Assembly (NCBI RefSeq): GCF_000772105.1
Contig: NZ_CP009354.1
Location: forward strand, 806,001-870,000
DNA length: 64,000 bases
Reading direction: 5' to 3'
Origin: Vibrio tubiashii ATCC 19109
GTDB lineage: Bacteria > Pseudomonadota > Gammaproteobacteria > Enterobacterales > Vibrionaceae
Position 1 is the first letter of the stretch. Each line of letters begins with the position of its first letter. Below, one piece after another: positions 42,084-52,798 of this stretch. A program made the translations under genes and the position numbers. The notes under the pieces are model-generated. The model saw only the letters and a program-made list of their open reading frames with translations. It ran no database searches and was not told the DNA's origin.

Positions 42084-44735
42084 ATGTTTAAACAGAGTCT
42101 GATCGCGGCGTCGGTTATCACTACATTATCAGGTTGTTCTTCGTTTCAATCTAATGAGCAAAGTGTTGTTAACTCACTGGCGAACAATCTAGATATTCAA
42201 TATGAAGTGCTAACTAACCACGGCGCAAATGAAGGTCTTGCATGTCAAGACATGGGGGCTGAGTGGGCGTCTTGTAACAAAGTAAACATGACGCTAGTTA
42301 ACCAAGGTGAAGCGGTTGACTCTAAAGATTGGGCTATTTACTTCCACAGCATTCGTCTGATTTTGGATGTTGAAAACGAGCAGTTCAAAATCTCTCGCGT
42401 AACGGGTGACCTACACAAACTAGAACCAACCGATAAGTTTGATGGTTTTGCTGCGGGTGAAGAGGTTGTGCTTCCTCTTGTTGCTGAATACTGGCAGCTA
42501 TTTGAAACTGACTTCATGCCAGGCGCTTTCGTTGCTGCACCAAATGCAGAGCCTAAGATGATCGCTTCTCTTAACACAGAAGACGTTGCATCTTTCGTGA
42601 CAGGCCTTGAGGTTAACAACCTAAAACGTACGCCAGATGACAACAACGTATTTGCAAACGCTGTGTCTCGTTTCGAGAAGAACGAAGACCTAGCAAAACA
42701 AGACGTATCAACCACGTTACTACCAACGCCAATGTCTGTTGAAGCAGGTAAAGGTACGGTAGATATCGCGGCGGGTATTGCGCTGCCTAAAGACGCATTC
42801 GATGCGACTCAATACGCAGCAATTCAAGATCGTGCAGAAGTGGTAGGTGTGGACGTTGGTGGTGATCTTCCTGTAAGCATCACTGTTGTTCCTGCAGACT
42901 TCACTGGTGAATTAGCGAAATCTGGTGCTTACGAAATGAGCATCAAAGGCGACGGTATTGCGATTAAAGCGTTTGACCAAGCAGGTGCTTTCTACGCGGT
43001 ACAATCTATCTTTGGCCTGGTAGATAGCCAAAATGCTGATTCTCTACCACAACTGTCTATTAAAGATGCGCCGCGTTTTGATTACCGTGGTGTGATGGTG
43101 GACGTGGCTCGTAACTTCCACTCTAAAGACGCAATCCTCGCAACGCTTGACCAAATGGCAGCGTACAAGATGAACAAACTACACCTTCACCTAACGGATG
43201 ATGAAGGTTGGCGTTTAGAAATCCCGGGTCTGCCTGAGCTGACTGAAGTGGGTGCTAACCGTTGTTTCGATTTGGAAGAGAAAAGCTGTTTACTGCCTCA
43301 GCTTGGCTCTGGTCCAACATCAGACAACTTTGGTTCTGGCTTCTTCAGCAAAGCAGACTACGTGGATATCTTGAAGTACGCGAAAGCACGTAACATCGAA
43401 GTGATTCCTGAAATCGATATGCCAGCGCACGCTCGTGCAGCAGTGGTATCAATGGAAGCACGTTACGACCGCCTAATGGAAGAAGGTAAAGAAGCGGAAG
43501 CGAACGAGTACCGCCTGATGGATCCTCAAGATACATCGAACGTAACGACGGTTCAGTTCTACAACAAGCAAAGCTTCATCAACCCATGTATGGAATCTTC
43601 AACTCGCTTTGTGGATAAGGTGATTTCAGAAGTGGCAGCAATGCACGCCAAGGCTGGTGCGCCACTAACAACATGGCACTTCGGTGGTGATGAAGCGAAG
43701 AACATCAAGCTAGGTGCTGGTTTCCAAGATGTGAACGCTGAAGACAAAGTAAGCTGGAAGGGTACGATTGACCTATCTAAACAAGACAAGCCATTCGCAC
43801 AGTCTCCACAATGTCAGACGCTAATTACAGACGGTATGGTAAGCGACTTTGCTCATCTGCCAAGCCATTTTGCGGAAGAAGTATCGAAGATTGTGGCAGA
43901 GAAGGGCATTGCAAACTTCCAAGCATGGCAAGATGGTCTTAAGTACAGCGAAGGTGAGAAAGCGTTCGCAACAGAAAACACACGTGTTAACTTCTGGGAC
44001 GTTCTTTACTGGGGTGGTACATCATCAGTGTATGAGTGGTCTAAGAAAGGTTACGACGTGATCGTTTCTAACCCTGACTACGTTTACATGGACATGCCAT
44101 ACGAAGTGGACCCGAAAGAGCGTGGTTACTACTGGGCAACACGTGCAACTGATACTCGTAAGATGTTTGGCTTTGCACCAGAGAACATGCCTCAGAACGC
44201 AGAAACCTCTGTAGACCGCGATGGTAACGGCTTTACTGGTAAAGGTGAAATCGAAGCGAAACCTTTCTACGGTCTATCGGCACAGCTTTGGTCTGAGACA
44301 GTACGTAACGACGAGCAATACGAGTACATGGTATTCCCTCGCGTACTTGCAGCGGCGGAGCGTGCATGGCACCGTGCAGATTGGGAAAACGACTACAAAG
44401 TGGGTGTTGAGTACTCGCAAAACTCTAACTTAGTCGACAAAGCGGCGCTAAACCAAGATTACAACCGCTTTGCCAACCTACTTGGTCAACGTGAACTGGC
44501 GAAGCTAGAGAAATCAGGTATCGACTACCGCCTACCTGTACCAGGTGCGAAAGTAGAAGATGGAACGCTTTCAATGAACGTTCAGTTCCCTGGTGTGAAG
44601 CTTCAATACTCTCTAGACGGCAAAAACTGGCTAACTTACGCAGACAATGCTCGTCCAAATGTAACTGGTGAAGTCTTCATCCGCTCGGTGTCAGCGATGG
44701 GTGACAAGGTCAGTCGTGTGACTAGCGTGAAATAG
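42084..44735 (+). CDS. GH20 beta-N-acetylhexosaminidase (chitobiase) lipoprotein
   Basis: The 883-residue enzyme starts MFKQSLIAASVITTLSGCSS with lipobox LSGC at about 15-18. It continues with a chitobiase N-terminal carbohydrate-binding-like domain (to about 190), a GH20b domain, the catalytic barrel with HFGGDEAKN (the Asp-Glu pair) and WDVLYWGG, and a C-terminal Ig-like domain. It releases GlcNAc from chitin oligosaccharides by substrate-assisted catalysis, probably anchored at the outer membrane. I chose the ATG at 42084 because the upstream 20 residues are not signal-like. High codon bias suggests strong expression. It acts before NagE, NagA and NagC, encoded 6-10 kb to the right. Confidence 0.95.
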   Translation: MFKQSLIAASVITTLSGCSSFQSNEQSVVNSLANNLDIQYEVLTNHGANEGLACQDMGAEWASCNKVNMTLVNQGEAVDSKDWAIYFHSIRLILDVENEQFKISRVTGDLHKLEPTDKFDGFAAGEEVVLPLVAEYWQLFETDFMPGAFVAAPNAEPKMIASLNTEDVASFVTGLEVNNLKRTPDDNNVFANAVSRFEKNEDLAKQDVSTTLLPTPMSVEAGKGTVDIAAGIALPKDAFDATQYAAIQDRAEVVGVDVGGDLPVSITVVPADFTGELAKSGAYEMSIKGDGIAIKAFDQAGAFYAVQSIFGLVDSQNADSLPQLSIKDAPRFDYRGVMVDVARNFHSKDAILATLDQMAAYKMNKLHLHLTDDEGWRLEIPGLPELTEVGANRCFDLEEKSCLLPQLGSGPTSDNFGSGFFSKADYVDILKYAKARNIEVIPEIDMPAHARAAVVSMEARYDRLMEEGKEAEANEYRLMDPQDTSNVTTVQFYNKQSFINPCMESSTRFVDKVISEVAAMHAKAGAPLTTWHFGGDEAKNIKLGAGFQDVNAEDKVSWKGTIDLSKQDKPFAQSPQCQTLITDGMVSDFAHLPSHFAEEVSKIVAEKGIANFQAWQDGLKYSEGEKAFATENTRVNFWDVLYWGGTSSVYEWSKKGYDVIVSNPDYVYMDMPYEVDPKERGYYWATRATDTRKMFGFAPENMPQNAETSVDRDGNGFTGKGEIEAKPFYGLSAQLWSETVRNDEQYEYMVFPRVLAAAERAWHRADWENDYKVGVEYSQNSNLVDKAALNQDYNRFANLLGQRELAKLEKSGIDYRLPVPGAKVEDGTLSMNVQFPGVKLQYSLDGKNWLTYADNARPNVTGEVFIRSVSAMGDKVSRVTSVK

Positions 44736-44756
44736 CGGATTAATTTCCCATAAAAA

Positions 44757-44796
44757 CAAAAATGCCCGACCATTGATTTGGTCGGGCATTTTTTAT
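44757..44796. terminator. Shared terminator, hexosaminidase / POT transporter
   Basis: AATGCCCGACCA and TGGTCGGGCATT form a perfect stem with A-rich left and T-rich right flanks, so it can work in both directions between convergent genes. Confidence 0.93.
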
Positions 44797-44804
44797 TTTT
44801 ACTA

Positions 44805-46196
44805 TCAAGCAACTTGAGCTTGTTGCTCTTCAACTTGTTCTGCATTGCTGATTGGAGACTCAGCACCGTGCATCCAACGAACTAATGTATTTGAGAACAT
44901 TAATAGGATGACACCAGAAACGGTTGCGGCAATGGCGATGCCACCAAAGATAGACATTGCACCTAGCTCACCTACATGAGAACCAATTAAACCTGCGACA
45001 TAGTTAGCAATGGCGTTGAAACCAAACCATGCACCCATCATCAGTGATGCAAGGCGAAGTGGTGCTAGTTTTGTTACCAGTGATAGACCGATTGGTGATA
45101 GGCAAAGCTCACCCAGAGTATGGAAGAAGAATGCACCGACGAGCCACAGCATAGAGGTCTTAACGGCTGTATCGCCACCTTGCTCCATAACAGCACCCAC
45201 CATACATAGGAAGCCTAGTGCCAAGAAGAACAGAGCCAAGGCAAATTTGACCGGTGAATTCGGCTCTTTTTTACCTAGCTTAACCCAGAAAGCGGCAAGT
45301 AAAGGCGCTAAAGTAATGATAAAGAATGGGTTAAGTGACTGGAACCAAGCGGCAGGCACTTCAAAGCTACCGATCATGCGATCTGTGTACTGCTGAGTAT
45401 AGATATTCATCAGGCCGCCAGCTTGCTCAAAGCCTGCCCAGAATACGATGACAAATAGCCCCATAACTAGAATAACCTTCAAACGATCAACTTCTTGCTT
45501 AGTTAAAGGCTGTTTTTGTGCCGATTTTTTATTTTCTAAGTCACGAGCAGCAGCAGGTACAGTACCAATTTCGCCCAACCAAGATTTCGCCATCGTCATT
45601 TGCATGATAAGGCTAATGACCATACCTATGCCCGCGACAACAAAGCCCGCTTTCCAGCCAAATTCATTGGTGACAGAGCCTGAAACAACACCAGCAATAA
45701 GTGCACCCAAGTTGATACCCATGTAGAAGATAGTGAATGCGCCGTCACGACGGTTGTCTCCCTCTTCATACAGGTCACCAACCATAGTTGAGATGTTTGG
45801 TTTAAAGAGACCATTACCAGCAATCAGCAGTGCCAAACCAAGGTAGAAGCTGTGAACAGCACTCATGCCGACCATTTCAGCTGGCAGTGCTAGCGTGAAC
45901 TGGCCAATAGCCATTAGAGCACCACCCATTAGAATTGAGCGGCGTTGACCTAGGTAGTTATCCGCTAACCAGCCACCGATCATTGGCGTAATGTAAACGA
46001 GTCCAGTATAGATGCCATACAGATCGAGAGCATCTTTAGTCGACCAGCCCAAGCCGCCGTTAAGGGTTGTATCTGTCAGATAAAGAACAAGAATGGCACG
46101 CATTGCGTAGTAGGAAAAACGCTCCCACAGCTCAGTACCAAACAAAAGGAATAGACCACGAGGGTGGCCAAGGATTTGTTGATGTTGGTTTGTCAT
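44805..46196 (-). CDS. Proton-dependent oligopeptide transporter (POT family)
   Basis: The 463-residue MFS protein has the POT signature ELWERFSYYAMRAILVLYL (ExxERFxYY, about 22-40), KPNISTMVGDLYEEGD and FTIFYMGINLGALIAG, with 12-14 membrane segments. Members import di- and tripeptides with H+ (DtpA/B and YjdL types). The tail is short and acidic. It is convergent with the hexosaminidase gene and shares a terminator with it. Substrate range is inferred from the family. Confidence 0.92.
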   Translation of the reverse strand: MTNQHQQILGHPRGLFLLFGTELWERFSYYAMRAILVLYLTDTTLNGGLGWSTKDALDLYGIYTGLVYITPMIGGWLADNYLGQRRSILMGGALMAIGQFTLALPAEMVGMSAVHSFYLGLALLIAGNGLFKPNISTMVGDLYEEGDNRRDGAFTIFYMGINLGALIAGVVSGSVTNEFGWKAGFVVAGIGMVISLIMQMTMAKSWLGEIGTVPAAARDLENKKSAQKQPLTKQEVDRLKVILVMGLFVIVFWAGFEQAGGLMNIYTQQYTDRMIGSFEVPAAWFQSLNPFFIITLAPLLAAFWVKLGKKEPNSPVKFALALFFLALGFLCMVGAVMEQGGDTAVKTSMLWLVGAFFFHTLGELCLSPIGLSLVTKLAPLRLASLMMGAWFGFNAIANYVAGLIGSHVGELGAMSIFGGIAIAATVSGVILLMFSNTLVRWMHGAESPISNAEQVEEQQAQVA

Positions 46197-46548
46197 AAAT
46201 TTTACTAATGTGATTTATTAAAGATTTTTATTTGTTGTTACGTATACTCCTTAGTGGATCTATCTGCAATGCTCTAAACTATAAGTGGCATTTATGGTTT
46301 TTGTTTAAATCCTTGAATTGACAGAAGTATTTCCTTTAATTGCTCAAAAAATGACGTGCTACAAACTTAGTTTTCAAAATCGAGATTGTTGTTTTTACAA
46401 TACGCTGTCACATCAAAGAGTAATGAGAAGTAGGCAATATTGACAAGGGTTGGTTGGTAAGTAACCAAATGGGTTGATTTTCATCAATTGAAGAAGCTTG
46501 CGGTGAAAAAAAAGAGGCTCTATGAGCCTCTTTTAAGTTTGTTTTTGA
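46197..46548. other. Gap between POT transporter and asnB
   Basis: The 352 bases carry the promoter region of the transporter gene at the left and the asnB terminator at the right. The middle is AT-rich with no gene or repeat that I can support. Confidence 0.5.
46510..46534 (-). terminator. asnB terminator
   Basis: AAAAGAGGCTC and GAGCCTCTTTT form a perfect stem with loop TAT; on the minus strand it runs into a T-rich tract. Confidence 0.9.
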
Positions 46549-48213
46549 TTAGTAAGAGTCGTTATGAACGCTTTGAACTGCTCGACCTGATGGATCGGCC
46601 ATGTTCTTGAATGACTCATCCCATTCAATAGCCTTAGCTGACGAACAAGCTACCGATGGGCCTCCTGGGACACATTCTGCTGCTGATGGAAGCGGGAATA
46701 GCTCTTCAAAGATCTCGCGGTATACATAGCCTTCTTTTGTTGTTGGCGTGTTGTATGGGAAGCGGTAGGCTGCTGTTTCCATTTGTTGATCAGAGACTTT
46801 CGCTTCTGCCACTTCTTTTAGCGTATCGATCCAGCTGTAACCTACACCATCAGAGAACTGCTCTTTCTGACGCCATGCAATTGAGTCTGGTAGGTAATGC
46901 TCGAAGCACTCACGGAGGATGTGTTTTTCCATCTTACCGTTGCCACACATCTTGTCTTCAGGGTTTAGACGCATTGCCACGTCGATAAATTCTTTATCTA
47001 GGAATGGTACTCGACCTTCAACACCCCACGCAGCCAGCGATTTGTTAGCACGAGCACAGTCAAACATGTTGAGTGCTAGTAGCTTACGTACTGTTTCCTC
47101 ATGGAACTCTTTTGCGTTTGGCGCTTTATGGAAGTAGAGGTAGCCACCGAAGATTTCATCGGCACCTTCACCAGAAAGAACCATCTTAATACCCATTGCT
47201 TTGATCTTACGGCCCATAAGGAACATAGGTGTCGAAGCGCGGATGGTGGTTACGTCGTAGGTTTCAATGTGGTAGATAACGTCACGGATGGCATCTAAGC
47301 CTTCTTGAATCGTGTAGGTCATCTCATGGTGAACAGTACCGATCTTGTCTGCGACTTCACGGGCTGCTTTCAGATCTGGTGCACCTTCTAAGCCAACCGC
47401 AAATGAGTGTAGCTGTGGCCACCATGCTTCTGACTTTTCATCATCTTCGATACGCATAGCAGCAAAACGCTTAGCAACAGCAGAAGTGATTGAAGAATCT
47501 AGACCACCAGATAGAAGTACACCATAAGGAACGTCTGTCATTAGTTGACGCTTAACCGCAGCTTCTAGCGCTTCAGTCAGTTCTTCTTTGCTGGTGCTGT
47601 TACCTTGAACTGCAGCATACTCGTTCCAGTCACGAATGTAGTAACGCTGTGGCTCTGCATCCCCACTACTGTAGTAGCAACCTGGAGGGAATTCGCTTAC
47701 TGTTTTACATACTGGTACGAGCGCTTTCATTTCTGATGCTATGTAATAGTTGCCGTGCTCATCGTAACCTTGGTATAGAGGAATAATACCGATATGGTCA
47801 CGACCAACGAGGTAGGTATCTTTCTCTTCATCGTATAGAACAAAAGCGAAAATACCGTTAAGTTCTTCTAGAAGATCTGCACCGAGATCTTGATACAAAG
47901 CTAGGATCACTTCACAGTCAGAATCGGTTTGGAAGTCGTATTTTCCTTCGTAGCGCGCACGAATTTCTTTGTGGTTGTAGATCTCGCCATTGACCGCAAG
48001 GATGTGCTTTTTATCAGAGCTATATAGAGGCTGCGCACCACTATTTAGACCAACAATCGCCAAACGCTCGTGAGCTAGAATTGCTTTCTCTGAAGAATAA
48101 ATACCAGACCAGTCAGGGCCACGATGGCGAAGCTTCTTCGACATTTCTAAAGCAACAGGGCGTAGCGCTTCTGCATCACTCTTTATGTCAAGAATACCGA
48201 AAATCGAACACAT
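46549..48213 (-). CDS. asnB: Glutamine-hydrolysing asparagine synthase B
   Basis: The 554-residue enzyme has an N-terminal class II glutaminase (MCSIFGI, nucleophile Cys2; RHRGPDWSG; NGEIYNH) and a C-terminal synthetase domain (LLSGGLDSSITSAVAKR; VLSGEGADEIFGGYLYF; RVPFLDKEFIDVAM). It makes Asn from Asp, Gln and ATP. Length equals E. coli AsnB (554). It is monocistronic, with its own terminator. Nothing in it is unusual. Confidence 0.98.
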   Translation of the reverse strand: MCSIFGILDIKSDAEALRPVALEMSKKLRHRGPDWSGIYSSEKAILAHERLAIVGLNSGAQPLYSSDKKHILAVNGEIYNHKEIRARYEGKYDFQTDSDCEVILALYQDLGADLLEELNGIFAFVLYDEEKDTYLVGRDHIGIIPLYQGYDEHGNYYIASEMKALVPVCKTVSEFPPGCYYSSGDAEPQRYYIRDWNEYAAVQGNSTSKEELTEALEAAVKRQLMTDVPYGVLLSGGLDSSITSAVAKRFAAMRIEDDEKSEAWWPQLHSFAVGLEGAPDLKAAREVADKIGTVHHEMTYTIQEGLDAIRDVIYHIETYDVTTIRASTPMFLMGRKIKAMGIKMVLSGEGADEIFGGYLYFHKAPNAKEFHEETVRKLLALNMFDCARANKSLAAWGVEGRVPFLDKEFIDVAMRLNPEDKMCGNGKMEKHILRECFEHYLPDSIAWRQKEQFSDGVGYSWIDTLKEVAEAKVSDQQMETAAYRFPYNTPTTKEGYVYREIFEELFPLPSAAECVPGGPSVACSSAKAIEWDESFKNMADPSGRAVQSVHNDSY

Positions 48214-48392
48214 ACAACTTCCCTTTAAAATAAAATTAACTTGTTGAGTTCAATTTGCCATTCTGATTAAAAAAATCAACCGTGTTTGATGAAAAAGTTT
48301 AATGAACTCGGTTGTTATTAAATTTTATTTAATTAAATGGTAGTTTTGGTGAATGAAGTCTAAGTGTTGCTTTTTTTTTGTTCGGTGGAGGC

Positions 48393-48419
48393 AAAAAAGG
48401 CAGCGATTTGCTGCCTTTT
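48393..48419 (-). terminator. Terminator of the CPA2 antiporter gene
   Basis: AAAAGGCAGC and GCTGCCTTTT form a perfect stem, running into TTTTTT on the minus strand. Confidence 0.92.
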
Positions 48420-48427
48420 GACTGAGA

Positions 48428-50011
48428 TTATTTAGAGAAGTTGGGTTTGAGTTGATCGCAGACATGCCTCGCAAAACCGCTACCTGCCTCACTGTAGATG
48501 TTAAATGCAGCGTCCACACCACCCTCAACCAACGCATCTAGCTGATCTGGGTATTCTGCAATTGCGGCGATTTGACCTTGGAAGTTTTTACGCTGTAGTT
48601 GTTCTAAAGCGATTTGGTTACCTTGGTGGTGCGGCATCGCAAGTAATACGAGTTTTACGTTGGCTACGTCTAATATGCGTTCCCAAAAATCAGGGTCGGT
48701 AGCATCGCCTTCAATTACGTTTCTACCGTGAGCTTTGTGTTGATGGGCCGCATCTTCGCGAACTTCGATACCTAAGCTGATTTTTCCATAGCGATTTCTC
48801 AGTTCGTCGTAAGCACCAGTACCAATTCGACCCATGCCAAGGATCAGAACTTGAGCATGACCTGGGCTGATCAGTTGATCGCGGATGTTGAGGTTTTCTG
48901 CTGCATGTTCGCGTAACCAACGACCTGAGCGTTGATAAAGCGAGTGACCGTGGCGACTCAGTGGCGCGGCTAGTACAAACGAAATTGAAACAGCAATGGC
49001 AAGGGCGACCAGAATATCACCGCTCATCCAGCCCATTTTAAAGGCTAATCCACCAACGATAAGACCAAACTCACTGAAGTTAAATAGGCTTAATGACGCA
49101 AGTAGAGAGGTGCGCACGCGAAACTTAAATGCATTAAGCACTAAGAAGTAGAGAATCCCTTTTAGTGGCAGTAGCAACATGAACAAAATTGCGAGTGCAA
49201 AGCCAGAAAGCGTTGGCTGAGCGGATAAGCCGATATTTAGGAAGAAGCAGACTAGGAATAGTTCTTTTAGGTTGAATAGAGATTTAGATAATTCCGACGC
49301 TTTCTTATGTCCGGCGAGTAACATGCCAAGGATAAGAGCGCCGAGATCTGGCTTCATGCCGACTAATTCGAATAGACCCGCACCTGCAACTAGGGCAAAG
49401 AAAATCCCTAGAAGTACCAGCATTTCTCCGTGGCCGACCCAATCAAGCATTTTGAAGAATAGAGGTCTGAGTAATGGTAAGGCAAATAGCGCAATAGCGT
49501 ACCATTCTGGAAGTTTGCCCGTTGAAGCGGTTAGGAACACAACGGCGAAGATGTCCTGCATGACCAGAATACCAATCGCAATGGTGCCGTAGGTAGCATT
49601 CATCTCCCCTTTCTCTTGCAGTGACTTCACAGCAAAGACGGTACTGGAGAAGGATAGGGCAAATCCAAGCAAGACGATTTGATCGATAGACATCGCCGCT
49701 AGCGAACTGACCCCTAAGAATTTGAAACAGAACAGCGCAACACTAAAGAGTGCAGTGGACAATAGATTGTGTAAGGTCGCACCTGCCCAGATCTCTTTAG
49801 AGAGTAGGGTCTTGATATCGAGCTTCAGACCAATAGTAAAAAGAAGCAGTGTTACACCGAGATCAGCAAGTGTGATGATGGTGTCGTTAGACTGAAAGCC
49901 GAAAGCGTGCAGCCCGAAGCCTGCCAATAAAAAGCCAACCAGTGGGGGGAGGTTGCATTTCAGTGCAATAAATCCGGCGAGAAACGCCGCTGAAATCAAG
50001 ATCAGTTCCAT
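48428..50011 (-). CDS. CPA2-family cation:proton antiporter with TrkA-N domain
   Basis: The 527-residue protein has a 12-13 segment Na+/H+ exchanger domain (LPPLVGFLLAGFGLHAFGFQ; LGVTLLLFTIGLKLDIKTLL; FALSFSSTVFAVKSLQEKGE) and a C-terminal Rossmann RCK/TrkA-N domain (VLILGMGRIGTGAYDELRNR; VIEGDATDPDFWERI). It belongs to the KefB/YbaL-like group, which moves K+ or Na+ against H+, gated by nucleotide or redox ligands. The ion is not determined by sequence. It is downstream of nagC on the same strand but separated by the nagC terminator. Confidence 0.9.
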   Translation of the reverse strand: MELILISAAFLAGFIALKCNLPPLVGFLLAGFGLHAFGFQSNDTIITLADLGVTLLLFTIGLKLDIKTLLSKEIWAGATLHNLLSTALFSVALFCFKFLGVSSLAAMSIDQIVLLGFALSFSSTVFAVKSLQEKGEMNATYGTIAIGILVMQDIFAVVFLTASTGKLPEWYAIALFALPLLRPLFFKMLDWVGHGEMLVLLGIFFALVAGAGLFELVGMKPDLGALILGMLLAGHKKASELSKSLFNLKELFLVCFFLNIGLSAQPTLSGFALAILFMLLLPLKGILYFLVLNAFKFRVRTSLLASLSLFNFSEFGLIVGGLAFKMGWMSGDILVALAIAVSISFVLAAPLSRHGHSLYQRSGRWLREHAAENLNIRDQLISPGHAQVLILGMGRIGTGAYDELRNRYGKISLGIEVREDAAHQHKAHGRNVIEGDATDPDFWERILDVANVKLVLLAMPHHQGNQIALEQLQRKNFQGQIAAIAEYPDQLDALVEGGVDAAFNIYSEAGSGFARHVCDQLKPNFSK

Positions 50012-50029
50012 ATTAGTTTTGTTTCGTCC

Positions 50030-50060
50030 TAAAAAAACGGGCTACATATCGTAGCCCGTT
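50030..50060 (-). terminator. nagAC terminator
   Basis: AACGGGCTAC and GTAGCCCGTT form a perfect stem, running into T-rich sequence on the minus strand. Confidence 0.93.
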
Positions 50061-50097
50061 ATTCTAACTCAATTAGTTGCTTACTGGGGGGAGAAGA

Positions 50098-51312
50098 TTA
50101 ATCTTCTAACAATTTTTGTAGCAGAACTCCGTTTAACATTGCGCGTTTTATCATTGCGAATGCACCTAGGGTAGGCTGCTTATCAATTTGCGAGGCAACA
50201 ATTGGTAAATCTGTGTGGAAAGTGGTGAGAGATTGGTTCTCAACGTTACGGCGAATCGCTGGGAAAAGAATCTCTTCACATTGAGTAATGTCGCCAGCAA
50301 TCACAATCTTTTGCGGGTTAAACAAGTTGATCGTAATCGCAATTGCCTTACCCAATTGGTTACCAACACGTACTAAGCTCTGTTTAGCCAGTTCATCACC
50401 CATATTGGCATGCTCACAGACGTCAGAGATGCTGATGGTTTCAAGTTCAGTTAAGCTTGATTCATAACCTTGTTTGATCAGCTTGTTGACTCGTTCAACG
50501 ATCGCTGGGTTAGCGGCTACAGTTTCTAGACAGCCAAAGTTGCCACATTGGCATTGCTCGCCAAGGGGATCAATTTGAATATGACCGATTTCACCGACGT
50601 TGCGGTTAAAGCCCAGGAATACTTGACCGTTAACGATAATACCCGCGCCTGTCCCTCGGTGAACACTGACAAGAATGGAATCTTGGCAATCTTGGCTAGC
50701 GCCAAAGTAGTGTTCAGCAAGCGCCATACCACGAACGTCGTTACCAACAAAACATTGTACATGGAAGGTATTATGAATCAGCTCAGATAGCGCAAGGTTG
50801 TCAATCGAGATATTTGGCATGTATTCAACCACGCCAGTTTCTGGATTGACGAGGCCAGGCAAGGCAACACCAATCGCAATAAGTTGATTGATATTGGTCT
50901 GGTTATCTTGAATAAAGGCTTTTAACTGGGAAAGTAACCCTTCGACCAGTTCTTCTTGGGTTGTATAGAAGAACTCGTTGTAATCTGAGGCAAGCTCTTT
51001 GCCGCCCAAATCGTACAAACTGAACTGAAGGTAGTCACGACCGAGTCGAATCGCTACTGAGTGGAAAGGCTCAACTTCTGTTGTCAAAGAGATCGCTCGG
51101 CGTCCCCCTGTAGAAGCTTGTTGCGCGACCTCTTTAATCAGGCCGCGCTCTAGAAGTTGGCGGGTAATTTTTGTAACACTGGCAGGCGCCAGTTGGCTAA
51201 CATCAGCAACTTGAATCCTCGAAATTGGACCTTGCTGATCGATCAGCCTGTAAACAGCTGCACTATTTAGTTGTTTTACTAAATCTACGTTACCTATTTG
51301 TCCGCCATTCAT
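50098..51312 (-). CDS. nagC: N-acetylglucosamine repressor NagC (ROK family)
   Basis: The 404-residue regulator has an N-terminal winged helix (ISRIQVADVSQLAPASVTKI then TRQLLERGLIKEV) and a ROK sugar-binding domain with GEIGHIQIDPLGEQCQCGNFGCLE, whose His and Cys residues bind zinc. It represses amino-sugar genes and is released by GlcNAc-6-P. It starts two bases after nagA, so the two are one operon. Its operator is probably in the nagA-nagE gap. Confidence 0.96.
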   Translation of the reverse strand: MNGGQIGNVDLVKQLNSAAVYRLIDQQGPISRIQVADVSQLAPASVTKITRQLLERGLIKEVAQQASTGGRRAISLTTEVEPFHSVAIRLGRDYLQFSLYDLGGKELASDYNEFFYTTQEELVEGLLSQLKAFIQDNQTNINQLIAIGVALPGLVNPETGVVEYMPNISIDNLALSELIHNTFHVQCFVGNDVRGMALAEHYFGASQDCQDSILVSVHRGTGAGIIVNGQVFLGFNRNVGEIGHIQIDPLGEQCQCGNFGCLETVAANPAIVERVNKLIKQGYESSLTELETISISDVCEHANMGDELAKQSLVRVGNQLGKAIAITINLFNPQKIVIAGDITQCEEILFPAIRRNVENQSLTTFHTDLPIVASQIDKQPTLGAFAMIKRAMLNGVLLQKLLED

Positions 51313-51314
51313 TC

Positions 51315-52451
51315 TTAATTTTGCTCGTATTGTCCGTTAACAACTGTCGCCTGAACATTGAAGTCACGATCAAATACGGTAAGGTTAGCCACCATGCCTT
51401 TTTTAACTCGGCCTAGTTGCTCTTCCAACCCCATTGCTTTCGCAGGATACAGAGTAGCCATGCGCAGTGCTTCGTCCAGTGCGATACCGACGTGCTCAAC
51501 CGTGTTTTGAACTGCTTCAATCATTGTTAGTGCTGAGCCGCCAAGTGTGCCGTTTTCATCAACACACTTACCATCTCGGTAATATACTTTCTTACCAACA
51601 AAAATAAAGTAATCCATGTCAGCGCCTGCAGGAGCTGTGGCATCGGTCACTAATACTAATTTTTCGCCCTTAATTTTGTGAGCGATACGAATGTTTGCAT
51701 AGTCTACGTGGAAGCCGTCAGCAATGATGCCCGCATAAACGTCAGGGGTATCGTAGATTGCGCCTACAACACCTGGTTCACGGCCTACCATTGGCGTCAT
51801 TGCATTGAATAAGTGAGTGGCAAATGAGATACCTGCGTCAAAGCCTTTACGGGCTTCGGCATAAGTGGCGTTTGTGTGACCAATTGATACCACAATACCC
51901 GCGGCTTTTAAGCGCTCGATATGTGCCGGGTCATTGTGTTCTGGAGCCAGTGTTACTTTTGCAATGACGTCTGTGTTTTCACACATGAAGTCGATCATGC
52001 TGTCTTCAGAAGGACGGATATGATCGACACTGTGAATGCCTTTTTTCATCACATTCAGGTATGGACCTTCAAGGTGCAGACCCAAAGATTGATTCTGATA
52101 CTGAGCGTGATAGTCGCGCGCAGCAGCTACTGCTTGGCGCATGTCTTCGTCAGATGAAGTGATTAGCGTTGGAAGGAAGCTTGTACAACCAGACTTAAGA
52201 TTCGCTTCATGCATGATTTGCATAGTTTCAGCGGTAATCTCGTCGTTTAGCATCACGCCACCACAACCATTTAACTGCAGGTCAATAAAGCCTGGGCTTA
52301 GGTTTGCGCCGTTTAGATCTCTTTTTTCAATGTCTGAAGGAAGCTCTGAGATTGGGCAAACTGATTCGATCAGGTTGTTGTTAATGATTACCGCATGTTC
52401 AACGAGGACGTCGCTGCCGGTATAAATTTTACAGTTAGTTAGCGCATACAT
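51315..52451 (-). CDS. nagA: N-acetylglucosamine-6-phosphate deacetylase
   Basis: The 378-residue amidohydrolase has the metal and active-site motifs [45 protein letters not shown] and VTDATAPAG (catalytic Asp). It converts GlcNAc-6-P to GlcN-6-P and acetate in the cytoplasm. It heads the nagA-nagC operon and is divergent from nagE, which supplies its substrate. No nagB follows here, as in other vibrios. Confidence 0.97.
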   Translation of the reverse strand: MYALTNCKIYTGSDVLVEHAVIINNNLIESVCPISELPSDIEKRDLNGANLSPGFIDLQLNGCGGVMLNDEITAETMQIMHEANLKSGCTSFLPTLITSSDEDMRQAVAAARDYHAQYQNQSLGLHLEGPYLNVMKKGIHSVDHIRPSEDSMIDFMCENTDVIAKVTLAPEHNDPAHIERLKAAGIVVSIGHTNATYAEARKGFDAGISFATHLFNAMTPMVGREPGVVGAIYDTPDVYAGIIADGFHVDYANIRIAHKIKGEKLVLVTDATAPAGADMDYFIFVGKKVYYRDGKCVDENGTLGGSALTMIEAVQNTVEHVGIALDEALRMATLYPAKAMGLEEQLGRVKKGMVANLTVFDRDFNVQATVVNGQYEQN

Positions 52452-52731
52452 GGTTAGCTAATCCTTATAAGTTTAGAATCTTAATGCCTTCGGTTATCTA
52501 TTGAAGCTGCGTTTCACTACATAGTTGTACTTTATTTGTAAGCTTCAATTAGATCGCAAAATATCTTTAGCAAACGAAAAAATGAGTTCTCAATATTATG
52601 TAAGCATCATGGTGAATGCTTCAATGGTAAGTGATTCACGTCGCATTGGCGTTAGGTGCTATTACTAAGCCAGACAATCACTTTGGCCTTGTTAGTACTG
52701 TAAGAGTACCGCGAAACTGACTCAATGAATG

Positions 52732-52756
52732 CTATTTTTTTGTATTGTAAAATAAG
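52732..52756. promoter_or_regulatory. Candidate NagC operator in the nagA-nagE gap
   Basis: CTATTTTTTTGTATTGTAAAATAAG (25 bases, shown by position: ends CTATTTT and AAAATAAG) resembles the TTATTTT...AAATAA form of NagC sites. The 482-base gap holds no gene; it also has the CRP-like site at 52799. Confidence 0.45.
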
Positions 52757-52798
52757 TTTTATGATCTCGCTAGCAAAAACCTTCCGGATCACCTGTTT